A program made the translations under genes and the position numbers. Positions 12,201 through 24,108 of a DNA stretch of 64,000 nucleotides are shown here, in pieces. Under the pieces are notes generated by a model that searched no databases, had not been told where the DNA came from, and saw nothing but the letters and a program-made list of their open reading frames with translations. The DNA comes from Symsagittifera roscoffensis (taxonomy: Eukaryota; Xenacoelomorpha; Acoela; Convolutidae): the NCBI RefSeq assembly GCF_963678635.1, contig NC_087063.1, positions 40,068,759 to 40,132,758 of the forward strand, given 5' to 3'. How positions within the stretch are numbered: position 1 is the first letter of the stretch; every line of letters begins with the position of its first letter.

Positions 12201-13607
12201 TCGATTGGTTGTAGTGCGGTTAAACGAGGTGTTATTATTGTCCGCTGTTTTGCGGTTATTTGAATATCGATCGAGTCAAAAAAGCTGAGCTGGATTTTTG
12301 TTCTATTTTTGCTCTTTTCTGTCTGCTTGGAACGGAAAAAACAACGATCCAACAGAAAAAGAAGTGTGTGCTTTTCAAGTATCTTTTTTTATTTGCGCCT
12401 ATGTTAATAAATGTTACACACTCTTTATTGTATCATCTGACAAAAAAATATCCCTCGGAACGCGATCGGATTTAGCCACTAATATTTCGTCATCTCAATT
12501 TTTAGTAGTTGATATTTTACTCCCTTTAATTCCCTTCCTTCTATTTGCTATTACTCTAACAGCGAATAAACAGTTTTGAAATAAATATATTCTTTTTCCC
12601 AAAAATTTGAAAAATGCTGAGTTTTAATTTGCCAATTTTTTATCAGTTTTTAGCAAATTCTGATCCCCGTTAGTAAATCCCTCTCGGCGCCGCGAGTTAC
12701 CTTAATTGTATTTTTTACAAAAAAAGCACGCGACCTATAATTACTTTTTTGTTTATTATTTTCCCCTTCCCTAGTAAATTCTTCCCTTTTTTACTTTTAC
12801 CTCGTCACTTTATTTCGCGATAGAATACTAGTGTCGCACTCTTGCTCTTAAATTAAACTGCAATTCTATTTTTTTTTCTTCAAACAGTTCTTTAGCTCTT
12901 CTCTATTTATTATTATTTCCTTTTTTGGCACTTGGCTTGAACAGGTTCTATCATGATTTATTTTCATTTTGACTATATTTCTTCTGTTCTGTTGTGAACT
13001 TTCTGTTTCTCTTTCGTTTCTGTCGCTCAGTTTACTTTTCGCCTTAAATTGTAAACAAAAACTTACTTACTACTAACAAGAACCCCTGAGGTGGCATTTG
13101 CCTCGATCGATACCACAATTTGGGTAAACTTAGTTTAAGATTTTAGAATACAGAAGTTCGTTTGCTGTATTTGAGTTTCAGCAAACTAACTTCTTTATTT
13201 CCTCAAAGTCTATCAGGCCCTTCCTTCGTTGTCAAAGCTTTCAGTCAATGTTCTTCGATGAGACATGATTACCAATCCTAGAATAATCGGCGGAGCCAAT
13301 TTAACGTGTGTCAGTTTCATCTAAGAAGGTACAAAATACAGCTTCTGTTCTGAGCCAACCAAATTTGTCTTCATAATCTCAATCTTTTGTACAATTTATA
13401 TTCAGTTTACTTTTAATTTATTTCTTCAACCTAAGAAATCGTTTGCATTTGCCGTTTGCATCAGGTTTCAGCTGCGTTTGATTTTAGATGCTCTTTTAAA
13501 CTCTTAGAAACGTGATCAGCACGCAAATTTGCCCTCTTTTTTGTTACTTTCGTATCTAATTTAGCTGTTTAATCCTGAAGTTATCATTTGAAGCAACTTA
13601 GCACAAA
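9276..13607. other. Upstream flank of the receptor-like gene, nothing recognised
   Basis: About 4.3 kb with no domain, no element ends and no clear repeats. It should contain the promoter and 5' UTR of the gene starting at 13608, but I cannot place a TATA box or initiator with confidence. Short open frames here (9337-9693, 12298-12579 and others) show no protein features. Confidence 0.45.
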
Positions 13608-13789
13608 ATGGCTTCCACGACAGTTAGTCTATTAGCTTTACTTCTAGTTTTTGTTGGCAATTTGACACTTTTACTGTCTGGACTTGTGGTGGTGACTGGA
13701 GTTCCTCTGCCGATGAAAGACATCTTGTGCCAAGACCAGCTCACTCCAGCCGGATGCTACTGCAGTTCCATGCACGAAAGCAAGCTTGT
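13608..13789 (+). CDS. Trk-like LRR receptor pseudokinase, exon 1 (signal peptide and start of LRRNT)
   Basis: First coding exon of the 810-residue receptor-like protein. The ATG sits in a strong context (A at -3, G at +4). Residues 1-35 form a long hydrophobic leader (core about 6-29, then VPLP), read as a signal peptide, although 24 hydrophobic residues could also act as a signal anchor. Cys41, Cys50 and Cys52 are three of the four cysteines of an LRR N-terminal cap. The frame stops at TAA 13791-13793, but GTAAGT at 13790-13795 is a consensus splice donor that cuts codon 61 after GT (phase 2). Joined to the acceptor at 24108/24109 it reads on as ...LVCNQVPSDIP, supplying the fourth cysteine (Cys62) and the usual VPxxIP of the cap. 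Motif completion and matching phase make the exon assignment strong. Transcript evidence is not available here. Confidence 0.86.
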
Positions 13790-15149
13790 GTAAGTACCTC
13801 TCACATCTAAACCCTAAAGCATTTTAACTGGTACCAAATTTTGTAAATAACTATAGTCAAATAATCATTTCGGATAGCGCAGACCTCAGGGGACCAGCGA
13901 TCTAGTAGGTTATCTTTTTGATATTCGAGAAAAACACCGTCAGCTTAAGGCGCAGTATGATTTCGTCTTTTTTGAAATCGAGACAAGTTTCCTGGTCAAG
14001 AGAAAAGTAAAAAAAAATGCTTTAACCAGCGTTTTTTCATCAAAGGGCGATAACATTTTTTGTATTTCGAAAAACTCATTATTTCACCAATTTCCGTTTT
14101 TAAATTAATCATATGATTTTTTTCTAACTTTCAAAAGTCCATGAACACTTCTGAAAGAATTAATACGTGCCAAAAGATCTTGGAGCGGTAATCCATGACA
14201 ATAATTTCGTTTCTACGAAGCGCAAAGGATCGATTGAAGGCTGTTAAGCTTGTGTAGGATTTTATCCTTGATTCTTTTCCCCCACAACCCAGGCTGCGTT
14301 TTTTGTTGAGCGAAGCTTTTTTTTGCTACTCAGGGCAGTTTTTTTGCTTATAGAATTTCTACATAGGCCCATTATAATTTTTTTTACAGTTGATGCTAAA
14401 TTGTTAGTAGTATGCGTTTAGGTCAACGAACGCAAAAAAACTCCAAAAACCTAAATTGAACTAGTTTTAACTAACTAAATGAAAACCTCATAGCAGACAA
14501 AGAAAGTATTAATTATAACACATTTTTTGGCCAACGTCTAAAACTTTTGATTTAATTCTGATCTTCAAGCCAATTTAATTCAAAATTGTCATTGATATTT
14601 CGCGTATGCATTTTGTCGGTGTTTTTTGTTTGGTTTTGCTCTGGAAATTGCATGGGATAATTACTAACAAAAAGTTCGGACAGTCGGACAGACTAAGTTA
14701 AATTTAAAAAGTTATTGACCTAAATTTCCAGACCAAAGATGTGCCTCAACATTGTCTGAAACATCGAAATTGCTTGCAAATTTCTGTCAGAATGACAATA
14801 TTGCTCCTTTTAATTAATTCTGTCTGTACGAATTTTTTGCAATTAACAGGCCCCGATTTTCAGTTGAGTAGTTGAAATCATTTTAGGTAACTAAATAAAT
14901 CTTTAAAACCATCGAATTAGTTGAAAATAAAGTTAAATATAACTCCCTTTTTTCAAAAATTGCTGCATTAAAAGCAAAAAAAAACACTTTTTAACGAATT
15001 TTTGTTATAAAAATAGTGATTCTATTAGAAAACTCGAGTTTTTTATTTACCGAGAAACTTTCACATTTACAGTTTTGTAATTTACAGAATCTAATCAACC
15101 CCCCGCCACGTGATTATTAGCCTTAGTGAAAATTTTAATGCTGGCGTAT

Positions 15150-15604
15150 AGGGTGCCGGACATCAAGCCGACGGGACTTCAAGCCGAATCGTAAAATTAG
15201 GGACTTCAAGCCGAATATTTTCTTTTAAAGTTGTGAAATATGATTAATTTGAATTTTTTTTATAGAAATTTCTGAATTTCATGATCTTTCTCCACAAGTT
15301 ATTAGCGTTTTCATAAAATTTAAGCCTCCAAATGATGTTTAGGAAAGCTGAAAAATAAAACATGGTTGAAGGTGTTTTCCATGTTTTTAATTTATGCATT
15401 CCAAAAACCGGCTGATGTTTTTAACGGATGCCAATCCCAAGTGCTGCATTGTCATGAATAACACTTTTTATGGACTAAACTTGACTAGTGTTAAAAAGCA
15501 ACGTTTTACAGATGAAAAATAGTGTTTTGAGGTGCTTGTAAACTTCAATTTTCGGCCTGAAGTCCCTTCGGCTTGAATTCCCGTCGGCCTGTTGTCTAGA
15601 CCCT
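15150..15604. mobile_element. MITE with AGGGT...CAAGCCGA terminal repeats
   Basis: The left end AGGGTGCCGGACATCAAGCC and the inverted right end AGGGTCTAGACAACAGGCCG continue into shared GACGGGAxTTCAAGCCGA, about 38 bp with several mismatches. The left arm carries the CAAGCCGA word three times. The flanks TGGCGTAT (15142-15149) and TGACGTAT (15604-15611) look like an 8-bp target duplication with one mismatch, which would suit a hAT-like origin. There is no coding capacity. Exact ends are uncertain by a base or so. Confidence 0.72.
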
Positions 15605-16234
15605 GACGTATAATCTTTCAAAAATGACAAACCGTCGGTTTTCTATAGAATTTCAACTGATTTAGTTAAAGCGCATCTCTCTGATCAGTTGATTTCCTCC
15701 TTTTTCTTAGAAATAGTTAGTTAACCACGGACAATAGTGAGCTAAAATCCGGGGTCTGGCAATTAAATAAATCGTTAATGATTAAATATTGTTTCGAAGT
15801 TGTGCGCTTGAAAATGGACGTCGCTGAAAAAGCGCAATCATTTGGCATTGCTCTTCTGATTGTTGAAATGCAATTTTGAAATTCTTTTCGAAATTGAACG
15901 CCATTTTGCTGTATAAGCTCAATATTTTCAGAAAGTTAAGACGTTGTCCAATGATTTTATTGTGAGCTGTTTTGAAACCTAAATCGGCGCTTTTGAGATA
16001 GACAAGACGCGAGGTCAAATGAGAGCTCGTCCTCACTCACTATGGTTGCCATTCAAGGGTATTGAATGCACGATCTGTTGAGCTCAATGCAAAAGCCAAA
16101 AAACTAACTAATTGCCTTCAGTTTCAAAATGGTATTCAGCAGAAATGGCGGATACTCATAGGAAAACAGTGATTTTTTTGGAGACACTTCTTTGGATGTC
16201 ATTTTGGAGACATGTATTGTCAAACTCAGTGCTA

Positions 16235-16964
16235 CAGTGCTGATTTAAATTATCCGGACAAAATGAATAAAACATGAATTTTCAAACACTTTTTTCTCAA
16301 ATTGGGTTAAGATTAGATTAAAACTGAACACAACAAAAATTGCTTAAAAATTAATCAGAATTAATATGGTGCAATTTTTTCTCCGAAATTGTCACCCAAA
16401 ATTTTACCCCAAAAATCGGTCATTTTGGTTTTTTCAATTAATCAAAAATTACGCTTAAACTACTTCAATAATTGATGAGAAATATATATCACAAGAAGCC
16501 TTTTAAACACCCCAACAAAGTTCCAGAAAAGTTAAATCTCCAAAAATTTGAGTATTTTATTTGAAATTTGTTTTTAAGCTAAGGTTTTGGGTTTATTGAG
16601 TAAAAATCCCATTTTTTGACTATCAAGCAGAAATGTTTTCTCTTAAACAGGTTTTTGGAGATTCAACCCTTCTAGAACTTTGTTGGGCTGTGTACGAGGC
16701 TTCTTGTGATATTTATTTATCATCAATTAACTTAGTAGTTTCAGTGTAATTTTTGATTAATTGAAAAAAGCCAAAACGACCAATTTTTGGGGTAAAATTT
16801 TGGTTGAGAATTTCGGAGAACAAATTGCACCATATTAATTGTGATGAAATTCTAAGCAATTTTTGTTCTGTTCACTTTTTGTCTAATCTTAACTTAATTT
16901 GAGAAAAACGTGTTTCAAAATTCAAGCTTCATTCATTTTGTCCGGATAATTTAAATCAGCACTG
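16235..16964. mobile_element. Foldback MITE of Tc1/mariner type, TA target site
   Basis: A 730-bp near-complete inverted repeat. Both ends begin CAGTGCTGATTTAAATTATC read inward. The arms pair over roughly 330-350 bp each, with scattered mismatches, and meet near 16600. TA dinucleotides flank both ends (16233-16234 and 16965-16966), matching the TA target duplication of Tc1/mariner elements. No transposase is present, so it would depend on a transposase encoded elsewhere. Confidence 0.87.
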
Positions 16965-19900
16965 TACTTCAAGAGTGTTTGATAAAAACGAAAAACAAAA
17001 AATGTCAGCAAGAATAAGTTTAATTTTGAAGCATGGTTTTTCTGATTTATATATTAAATAATTAAAAGAGATAACGTTTTAAGGTTAAAGCTATGATACC
17101 AAGTTGACGAAAATCTTCAAAGATATCAATGCACCTACAGCACAAGAATGAAATCGTTCATCATGCAAATTTAGGACCTTTTCCTTGGTACGATGAGATA
17201 ACTATTCTGTCTGAGATTTTTATAATGCAACATTTGTCAAATATCTAGCTTTTGGTTTTAAAACGTTTTTTTAATGAAGAAACTCGCCAATACGGGGGTA
17301 CTACGAATCGCGATAATTATAATAAATCTATACTGTCAACAAAGAAAATGCAAACAATTTGGGCCCTTTTTGTTCTGATCGTTCGAAAAATGTGGAGGAT
17401 TTTCGTATTCGGGTTACTTAGTTTTTTTAGTTTTGTTTTTCACGCGGGTACCACAAATAATCATCGGAATGGGTCAAGTGATTTATTGTATCAAATCCTT
17501 CCAGACGTGATTCGAGCGACAAAACTTATCAAAAATTTTTTCTCAGTGTCGAAAAAAACCAGTTTGAAATTTTTGGTCTTTAGTCTTATTTCAAGCTAAT
17601 AAAGTGAGGCCAAACAGGTTTACAAAAGCTTATTTATGCTTAATTTAACCCGTGAAAATTTAGTCTTACTTGAGTAAAGTTAATTTTTGGAGTTTTTTTA
17701 GCGCCAATTTATGAATCGAAAACTTCAAAATTCAAAATTTTTCTGCATAATTTTTTTTTTCGTTTTTCTAGTCAAAATGTTTTCCAATTGGCCTTTTTTG
17801 TATGCCTTATTTTAATTTTTGTTTAAACCTTTTTATCACACCCTGCAGAAAAATTTGAATTTTTTAAATCTTTTTTAAGACAATGGTTGGAACATTCTGT
17901 TCTACTTGCACTGTAACCGGCTATCCTTGTTTTACTTACTATGTCTATTTTCCCTTTTTGGTACTATTTTCCTTTTTTGGTACTTTTGCTGTAATAACAT
18001 TGTTGCTGTTTTTTCGCTGTCTGTTCTTAAGTAGAGTGAAACTATTGATAAGTACAAAAGCAGCTGTGAGTTATTGCACTTAAGATATCTCAGACAGCAG
18101 GAACTCAACCGCAAGACTGTTTAAGTAGTATCCTTTCACGTGGAATTTAACCTGTCACTTCCATTTAATCAAGACACGATCCGAGTGCTTTCATAGGGCA
18201 ATAAACAGCTCTTTGTTATGATAATACTTCAGTTGGAGGGGAGAAATTGCAGGGATCATTTGCTGATTTGCACCTGCGTTTACTTCGCCTACTTCATTAA
18301 ATATTAAACTGCAGCTGTTCAAATTTAATCACACATCTAAACATGACCCTTTCCTCTCCTCGGCCGGTTACACTTGTATCCGCTATAATTTATTGTGTAC
18401 ATTTATTGTGCATACTTAATGGCGGTTGCGGAGAAACTGTGAAATAGCGAGAGGCTATAAATACGAACATCAAACAAGGGAGGAGATAAAAAAAGAAAAC
18501 AACAGAATTTGGGCTCCAAACATTTGCATAAAATATAAAATAAAGAGAATTTTTCTAATGATAGTCGTCTTTTTTATCTAATGCCGCGCGCGTTCACGCC
18601 TATTTTACTGCTGCAATTACCTATCAATAGTATTTTTTCGCATATTGGTATTTTCTGCTGTTTTTCCTTCATAAAAACGTCGATAGATAAATATGCTTGT
18701 TTTTGAAAAAGCTTCAAAAAGCAGTTAGTATTCGCTGATTACAAGTTCACCTGTTTGATCTGGGATAAATGTACTAATCCAGCGTATCCAGAAGGGGAAG
18801 AAGAGGTGAAGCATGAATAATTGCTGATATAATATCGATGAGCGTAGCTCTTTCTGGAATCTTTTCGGATCAGAGAAAATAGTAGGGACAGAGGTCAAGT
18901 CAAGTCATTATTTTATGTTCACCAGTTCAAAAATCAAAATAATGGCCGATGGGAATCGTTTTTCATGTATTTAAAGTACGAAAACATGTGATAACAGAAT
19001 CGAAATAAGATCTTCTTGTCACATCAATTCACATATTATATGATATTTTCGAGTTCAGGAGTGCATGGTTTTTATTTACTAGCATGCACATAGCGCATGT
19101 GATTATTTATAGGAGTTTGTCCCATGACTTTTGAGACCAAACAATGGGTTTAACTGATTTGTTTAGACTATCCACTTGAGTCACCCTAATTACCCAAGAA
19201 TGTTAATTGTCGGCGTGGCCTCTTCAGGGGCTCACAAATATTAGCTTTTCACCAGATCTAAAACGGCATCCGGTATATCATTATGTCCATTGTTCTTCAA
19301 GAAATCTAAGAAATGCCACTTGTTTTACGATGACAACATTTATTCAGACTTTGTTCAGCTTAAATTACTCATCAAATAGCTTTCAAAAGTTAGACAAGAA
19401 TCTTTATCAAGTGAAATGTGATAATTATAGGAACCTTGTTTCGGGTGCTAAAATTGCGAAGTATGTCAGAAATCTGAAACTTGCTCATACGTGAAAATAC
19501 TTAAAATGTGAAGAGGCGCTTTAAGTATTTGACAATTGGTTTTGAGTTGTTCGATGATGAACTAATGCGCACGTCTGAGACATTTAAGTGGATCAATAAT
19601 GAATAGGTGGTTCTTTTTCTCGTTTTTCGAATTGTTTTCATGATCTCATTTGATTGTTCTTGCTCTGTCACACTCACAGCTTCTAAAGAGTCAAGCTTAC
19701 TCATCCAAAAATGAGTCAAAAGCATGCGTGAAGCGTGATAATATAAACGCCAAATCGAATCTAGTGAGTGTACATATATTCAGTTGTTTTTTTTTGTCCA
19801 CAAGAGGTTTTCATCAACTTAAAAAAAATTCGTTTTGAACTGCGTTTTTTTTTGAAAAATAGCATCGATTTGGAACTACTATTTTTGCAAGGTGTTGGAG

Positions 19901-20219
19901 TTAGACATAGGAATCGTAGTTGGAAGAAGCTTAGTTGGTGGCAGTCTAGTTTTGTTTGAAAAACGGTGCCGGATGATTATATTAAGTCGGTTTCATGTTT
20001 ACATACACTTAGGAGGCCGCCAGTGAGTGTTTAATTCTGTAATCGGCATGCCTGGTTGGTCCACTAATAGCAAGTCCAATTACAAACAACCACATCGTGG
20101 TCCGTTGAGGCGGTCAAGCTGTGAAATGAAGTGCCTGGTCAACCGTAGAACCATCTGTGACACTTAACATCCCAGAATCTTGCAAAACAAACCATCAGAT
20201 CACAAACGATTGAATTATT

Positions 20220-21280
20220 GTTCCGACTTTCGATACGAAAGTAACGGAATATTTGTGCTCGGAGTGGGTTTTTTTTCTTCAGACAAATTTCGACTTTTTA
20301 ACTAGCCATTTTTGACAGGATTTCATTATATCATTCGAAAGGTATTTTTGTCTTGAGCTTAAATTTGGAAAAAAAAATTCACCTGTGATTATTTTTCGCA
20401 AAGTTATGGGGTTTAAAGATTGCCATTTTGGCCAATTTGGAACAATTAACGCGCGATATATTTCGTGCTATTAACGCGTGAGCGGAGATTTAATCCTTCT
20501 TAGAAATCGTTCCAAGTTGGTGGTTGAAAGAAGTTTATTGCCATAATTGATTTGTGCCAATGAGCGAAATCTATTTTTTCATACTTTATATCCCGTGTGG
20601 GGGATGATTTTCATGAAAAATTTCAAATTTTTTTAAAAAAAATCATTTTTTAAATGTTTTTACTGCTCCATAAACCTTAAATATGTCGCATAAATGAACA
20701 CCATGGTCAGATAAAAAATATATCACCGGGATAGTCGAAATTTTATAAAATTAATTTATAAAAGAAACAAGACTGCTCGTATCAGGGCGAAGCCCTGAAA
20801 GTTCCGACTGCCTTATAAGCTTTTATGGAGCAGTAATAACATTAAAAAGTTAAATGCAATAAATTAAAATGAAAATTTTTAAATCAAATTTGAAATTTCT
20901 TATAAAAATCATCACCCACACGCCTTATAAAAAACAAAAGGATAGATTACAAATCAATTATGGCAAATAAGCTTCTTTCAACCAATTTTGAACGTTTTTA
21001 AGACGGATTAACTCTCCGCTTACGCGTTAATAGCGCGAAATATATCGCGCGTTAATTATCCCAAATTGGTCAAAATGGCAACCTTTAAACCCCCATAACT
21101 TTACGAAAATTGATCACAGGTAAAATATCTTTTCATATTTGAGCTCAAGACAACAATACCTTTTGAACGACATAAAATAATTCAGTCAAAAATGGCTAGT
21201 TAAAAAGTCGAAATTTGTCTGAAGAAAAAAAAACCACCCGAGCACAAATATTCCGTTACTTTCGTATCGAAAGTCGGAAC
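20220..21280. mobile_element. 1.06-kb foldback element, intron family member 1
   Basis: The ends are exact inverted repeats of about 43 bp, starting GTTCCGACTTTCGATACGAA. The arms (about 20220-20671 and 20820-21280) are diverged inverted copies sharing words such as AACGCGCGATATATTTCG and ACTGCTCCATAAA. The roughly 150-bp centre contains a perfect short hairpin TCAGGGC-GAA-GCCCTGA near 20785. No clear target duplication and no coding capacity are seen, so the superfamily is unassigned. Confidence 0.82.
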
Positions 21281-21645
21281 AAAAATATATCGCACGTTAT
21301 TTGTCCCAAATTGACCAAATTGGCGTTTTTGAACCCCCATAACTACACAGCAAATGATCACAGATGAAATATCTTTAAAAAAAATTGGACCCAGGAAAGT
21401 ATTATCTTTCGAATGATATTATTTTAAATAACCATATTTCGTAAATTATGGCTAGTTAAAAAGTCAAAATTTGTTTCGAAAAAAAACCACGCTGAGCATA
21501 AACGCTAAAAGGCAGTTGGAACTTTCAGGGCTTCGCCCTGATACGAGTAGTCTTGTTTCTTTTATAAATTAATTCTATAAAGTTTCGAGTATCCCGGTGA
21601 TATTTTTTTAATCTGACCGTGATGTTCATTTATGCGACATATTTC
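21281..21645. mobile_element. Partial second member of the 1.06-kb foldback family
   Basis: This directly abuts the right end of the full element. It repeats the arm words (CCCAAATTGACCAAATTGGC, GGCTAGTTAAAAAGTC, GAGCATAAA), then the centre with the hairpin in the opposite orientation (TTTCAGGGCTTCGCCCTGAT, about 21525-21544), and ends near ATGTTCATTTATGCGACAT. It is a truncated, rearranged copy. Confidence 0.72.
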
Positions 21646-23739
21646 ACTAAAATCGGACACTAATTCTAATGAATCATTTGAATACGCTTCAGGAAAATCC
21701 CATCCGAATAAAGAGCACCTTCATGTTTTCATAATTGTTAGCTTTCAGATAATCCACCCCTTGGCCATTATTTGCTCTTTGATACAAACGATCGACCATC
21801 CATTGATATTCGAAGATAACCGCTCTTAATCACTCAGATTGCAAGTTATACTTCACTAGACAAGCAAATCTGAATGAGAAAAGCGGTCTTAGACCTAGTA
21901 AATCAAATGTCCTATTTTACGACCATTTCAAAACCTGCACTTCTTGCTTGTTGATAAACTTGTCTCAGGCTCCTAGTACAAAGTTTACTCCTAACTTTCC
22001 CCAGAAATAAGGTCAACGTTCCTAGTTAAGGGTGGTAATTATTTAAGTGATACCAAGTTAATATCTCGATTAAATAAGTTGAGACATTTCTTTGGTACCA
22101 TTATACAGTTCTCTTAAAACGTCCGAACAAGGCAAAAACTAACTTGAATCTGTATTTCCAAATTTGGCTATTTAAAAGATATGACTATGTCGGTCGTCGG
22201 TGAGAAGAAAATGTTTTTATGAAAAAGACCACTAAAACACGTTTTTAATTAAATTTGACTTGGTAATAGTATCCTATATTTACAAAATATTGTAAATAAA
22301 GCCAGAGGACTAGACTTGAGAAATAGGCGTGCAAGACAACTGTTTATGCCCCTGAGAACAAATTAACTCTTAAAAACAGTGTTATAGTGGTATTTAATTC
22401 TGACTTGGAATTGTCAATCAAATTAAAAACATCTGATTGTGTAATAATTCAGTCACCGACCGCCGAATAATTCCTTTTTTTTTTCGATGAGCCATCAGGT
22501 TCAACTAATGTAAAAATGTTCACCGAAACAGTTAAGAAATTATTCAAAGTAAAATATCCAATTAAATTGATTTGAGAAGTCAAGCTGTAGTGGTTTCTTC
22601 TGTTACTTACAACTGAGTCATGCAAATATTGGTTTTTTAATTGGCGTTTTCTTTTATTAAAACAATTTTTAGTCAATAGCTATTTATGGTACATGTCGGC
22701 TCAAACGTCAAAGCAGTTTTTAGTTCATCTTCAACAACGAAATGCTGCTCATTATAATTTTAATGAATGTACCTCGCAATTTTATTTATTGTTATGCATT
22801 TTATCATCAATATCAGGTTGAGCTTTGTAATCCCATTAGATTAAATACTTGCAGATTAGTTGAGGTATTAACCTTTGCAGGCGCGTCAGATATGCATTTG
22901 TGGGAAAATGGGGAGAGTGAGGGAGATATCGCAAATTCAGTCTAATTTATGCAAATAGATGTCGATCTATTTCTATCACTAGTTAATCCGTCCGCCTACC
23001 TTGTGCCAATTAGAGTTCAAAAAGAAGTTGCAAATCGATTCTAGTCAAAAGGAATCCCTTAAAGTAGCCTCTCAGCCTTCCTCGTTCCCCTGCGGCGCTT
23101 TTTACGCACCGGTGATTTTAATTAAATTTACAGGGAAAACATTTCAGCCAACTTGCAGGATAATTGTGCGATGATCGAGTCCCGATTTAATCTCTTTTGT
23201 TCACTACGACTTTTTATCCCCTTTTTCCCCTCGCTCACATTTCAATCCTTCATTACGGGTCTCCTGGGGTTTGTTATCGCTGTTTTCTGCTCAGTTAGTG
23301 GCAATTAACCGGTATTAAGTGCATTAAATCCGTGTTTGTACATTTGATAGTTCAGTACTTGGCGAATAATTTTAAGATGTCGAAGTTTTCTCGAGGCGCT
23401 TTATGGCGACGCTTTGAATAAATGCGTCTATTGTTGGGCTGTCAGCTGTTGCGAGATTAAATGATAAGATTATTTAGAGGAAGAGATTAACTTATGTTTG
23501 TTCTAACCGCCTTCCCCCATTTTATTATCCCTGCACTTCCTGGCTCTTCCTGAAAACCCACATGTCGCTCTGTGACAATCGTAGTTCCGTGAAATAGGAG
23601 TATTCTATTCCACTCCCCAGGAAGCAATAAATTGCAACGCAATTATCCCTGTTCCTCCATTTTTATAAGACTAACTAGGACTAATAGGCTTAGCCTATAC
23701 TCCCAAAAAACGCTCAGACAAATAAACATTTCTCAGTTT

Positions 23740-24003
23740 CAAAAAAAGTCACAAAATGGTCACAACATATAAAGTATAAAGTAATAGACTTTGCTCCTAG
23801 TAAGGTAAAAATTATGACAAATAGCCTGTTTCAATCAATTTGGAACGATTTCTAAGTGGGATTAAATCTCCGCTTATGCGTTAATAGCGCGAAATATATC
23901 TTTCGGCTGATTTAAAAAGTTCTTAGTTAAGTCGAAATATGTCTGAAGAAAAAAAACGCACCCCGAGCACAAATATTCTGTTACTTTCGTTACGAAAGTC
24001 GGA
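23740..24003. mobile_element. Third foldback-family fragment next to exon 2
   Basis: It contains the arm words TTAATAGCGCGAAATATATC and CCGAGCACAAATATTCTGTT and ends in a degraded copy of the terminal repeat (ACTTTCGTTACGAAAGTCGG) at about 24003. Only one arm is present. It ends about 105 bp before the splice acceptor of exon 2. Confidence 0.75.
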
Positions 24004-24108
24004 TCAGTTATTGAAATAGTCTTTTCGAAGCTAATTGGTTGTATAATTGTTTGAATTCTAATTCTTAATCAGCAAGTTCTTTGAATGATGTTTGTTTTTT
24101 CGTTTCAG

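Larger units (their letters stand above)
13790..24108 (+). other. 10,319-bp phase-2 intron of the receptor-like gene
   Basis: The donor GTAAGT is at 13790-13795. The acceptor TTTGTTTTTTCGTTTCAG ends at 24108. No coding exon needs to lie between, because the LRRNT motif is complete across the junction. The intron holds a TIR element (about 15150-15604), a Tc1/mariner-type foldback (16235-16964), a 1.06-kb foldback (20220-21280) and two further fragments of that family (about 21281-21645 and 23740-24003). The stretches 13796-15149, 15605-16234, 16965-20219 and 21646-23739 show nothing recognisable. Confidence 0.84.

Noticed and set aside
17252-17599. 115-codon frame inside the intron as a missing exon
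   Set aside because: There is no domain similarity, and exons 1 and 2 already join in phase with a complete LRRNT motif.
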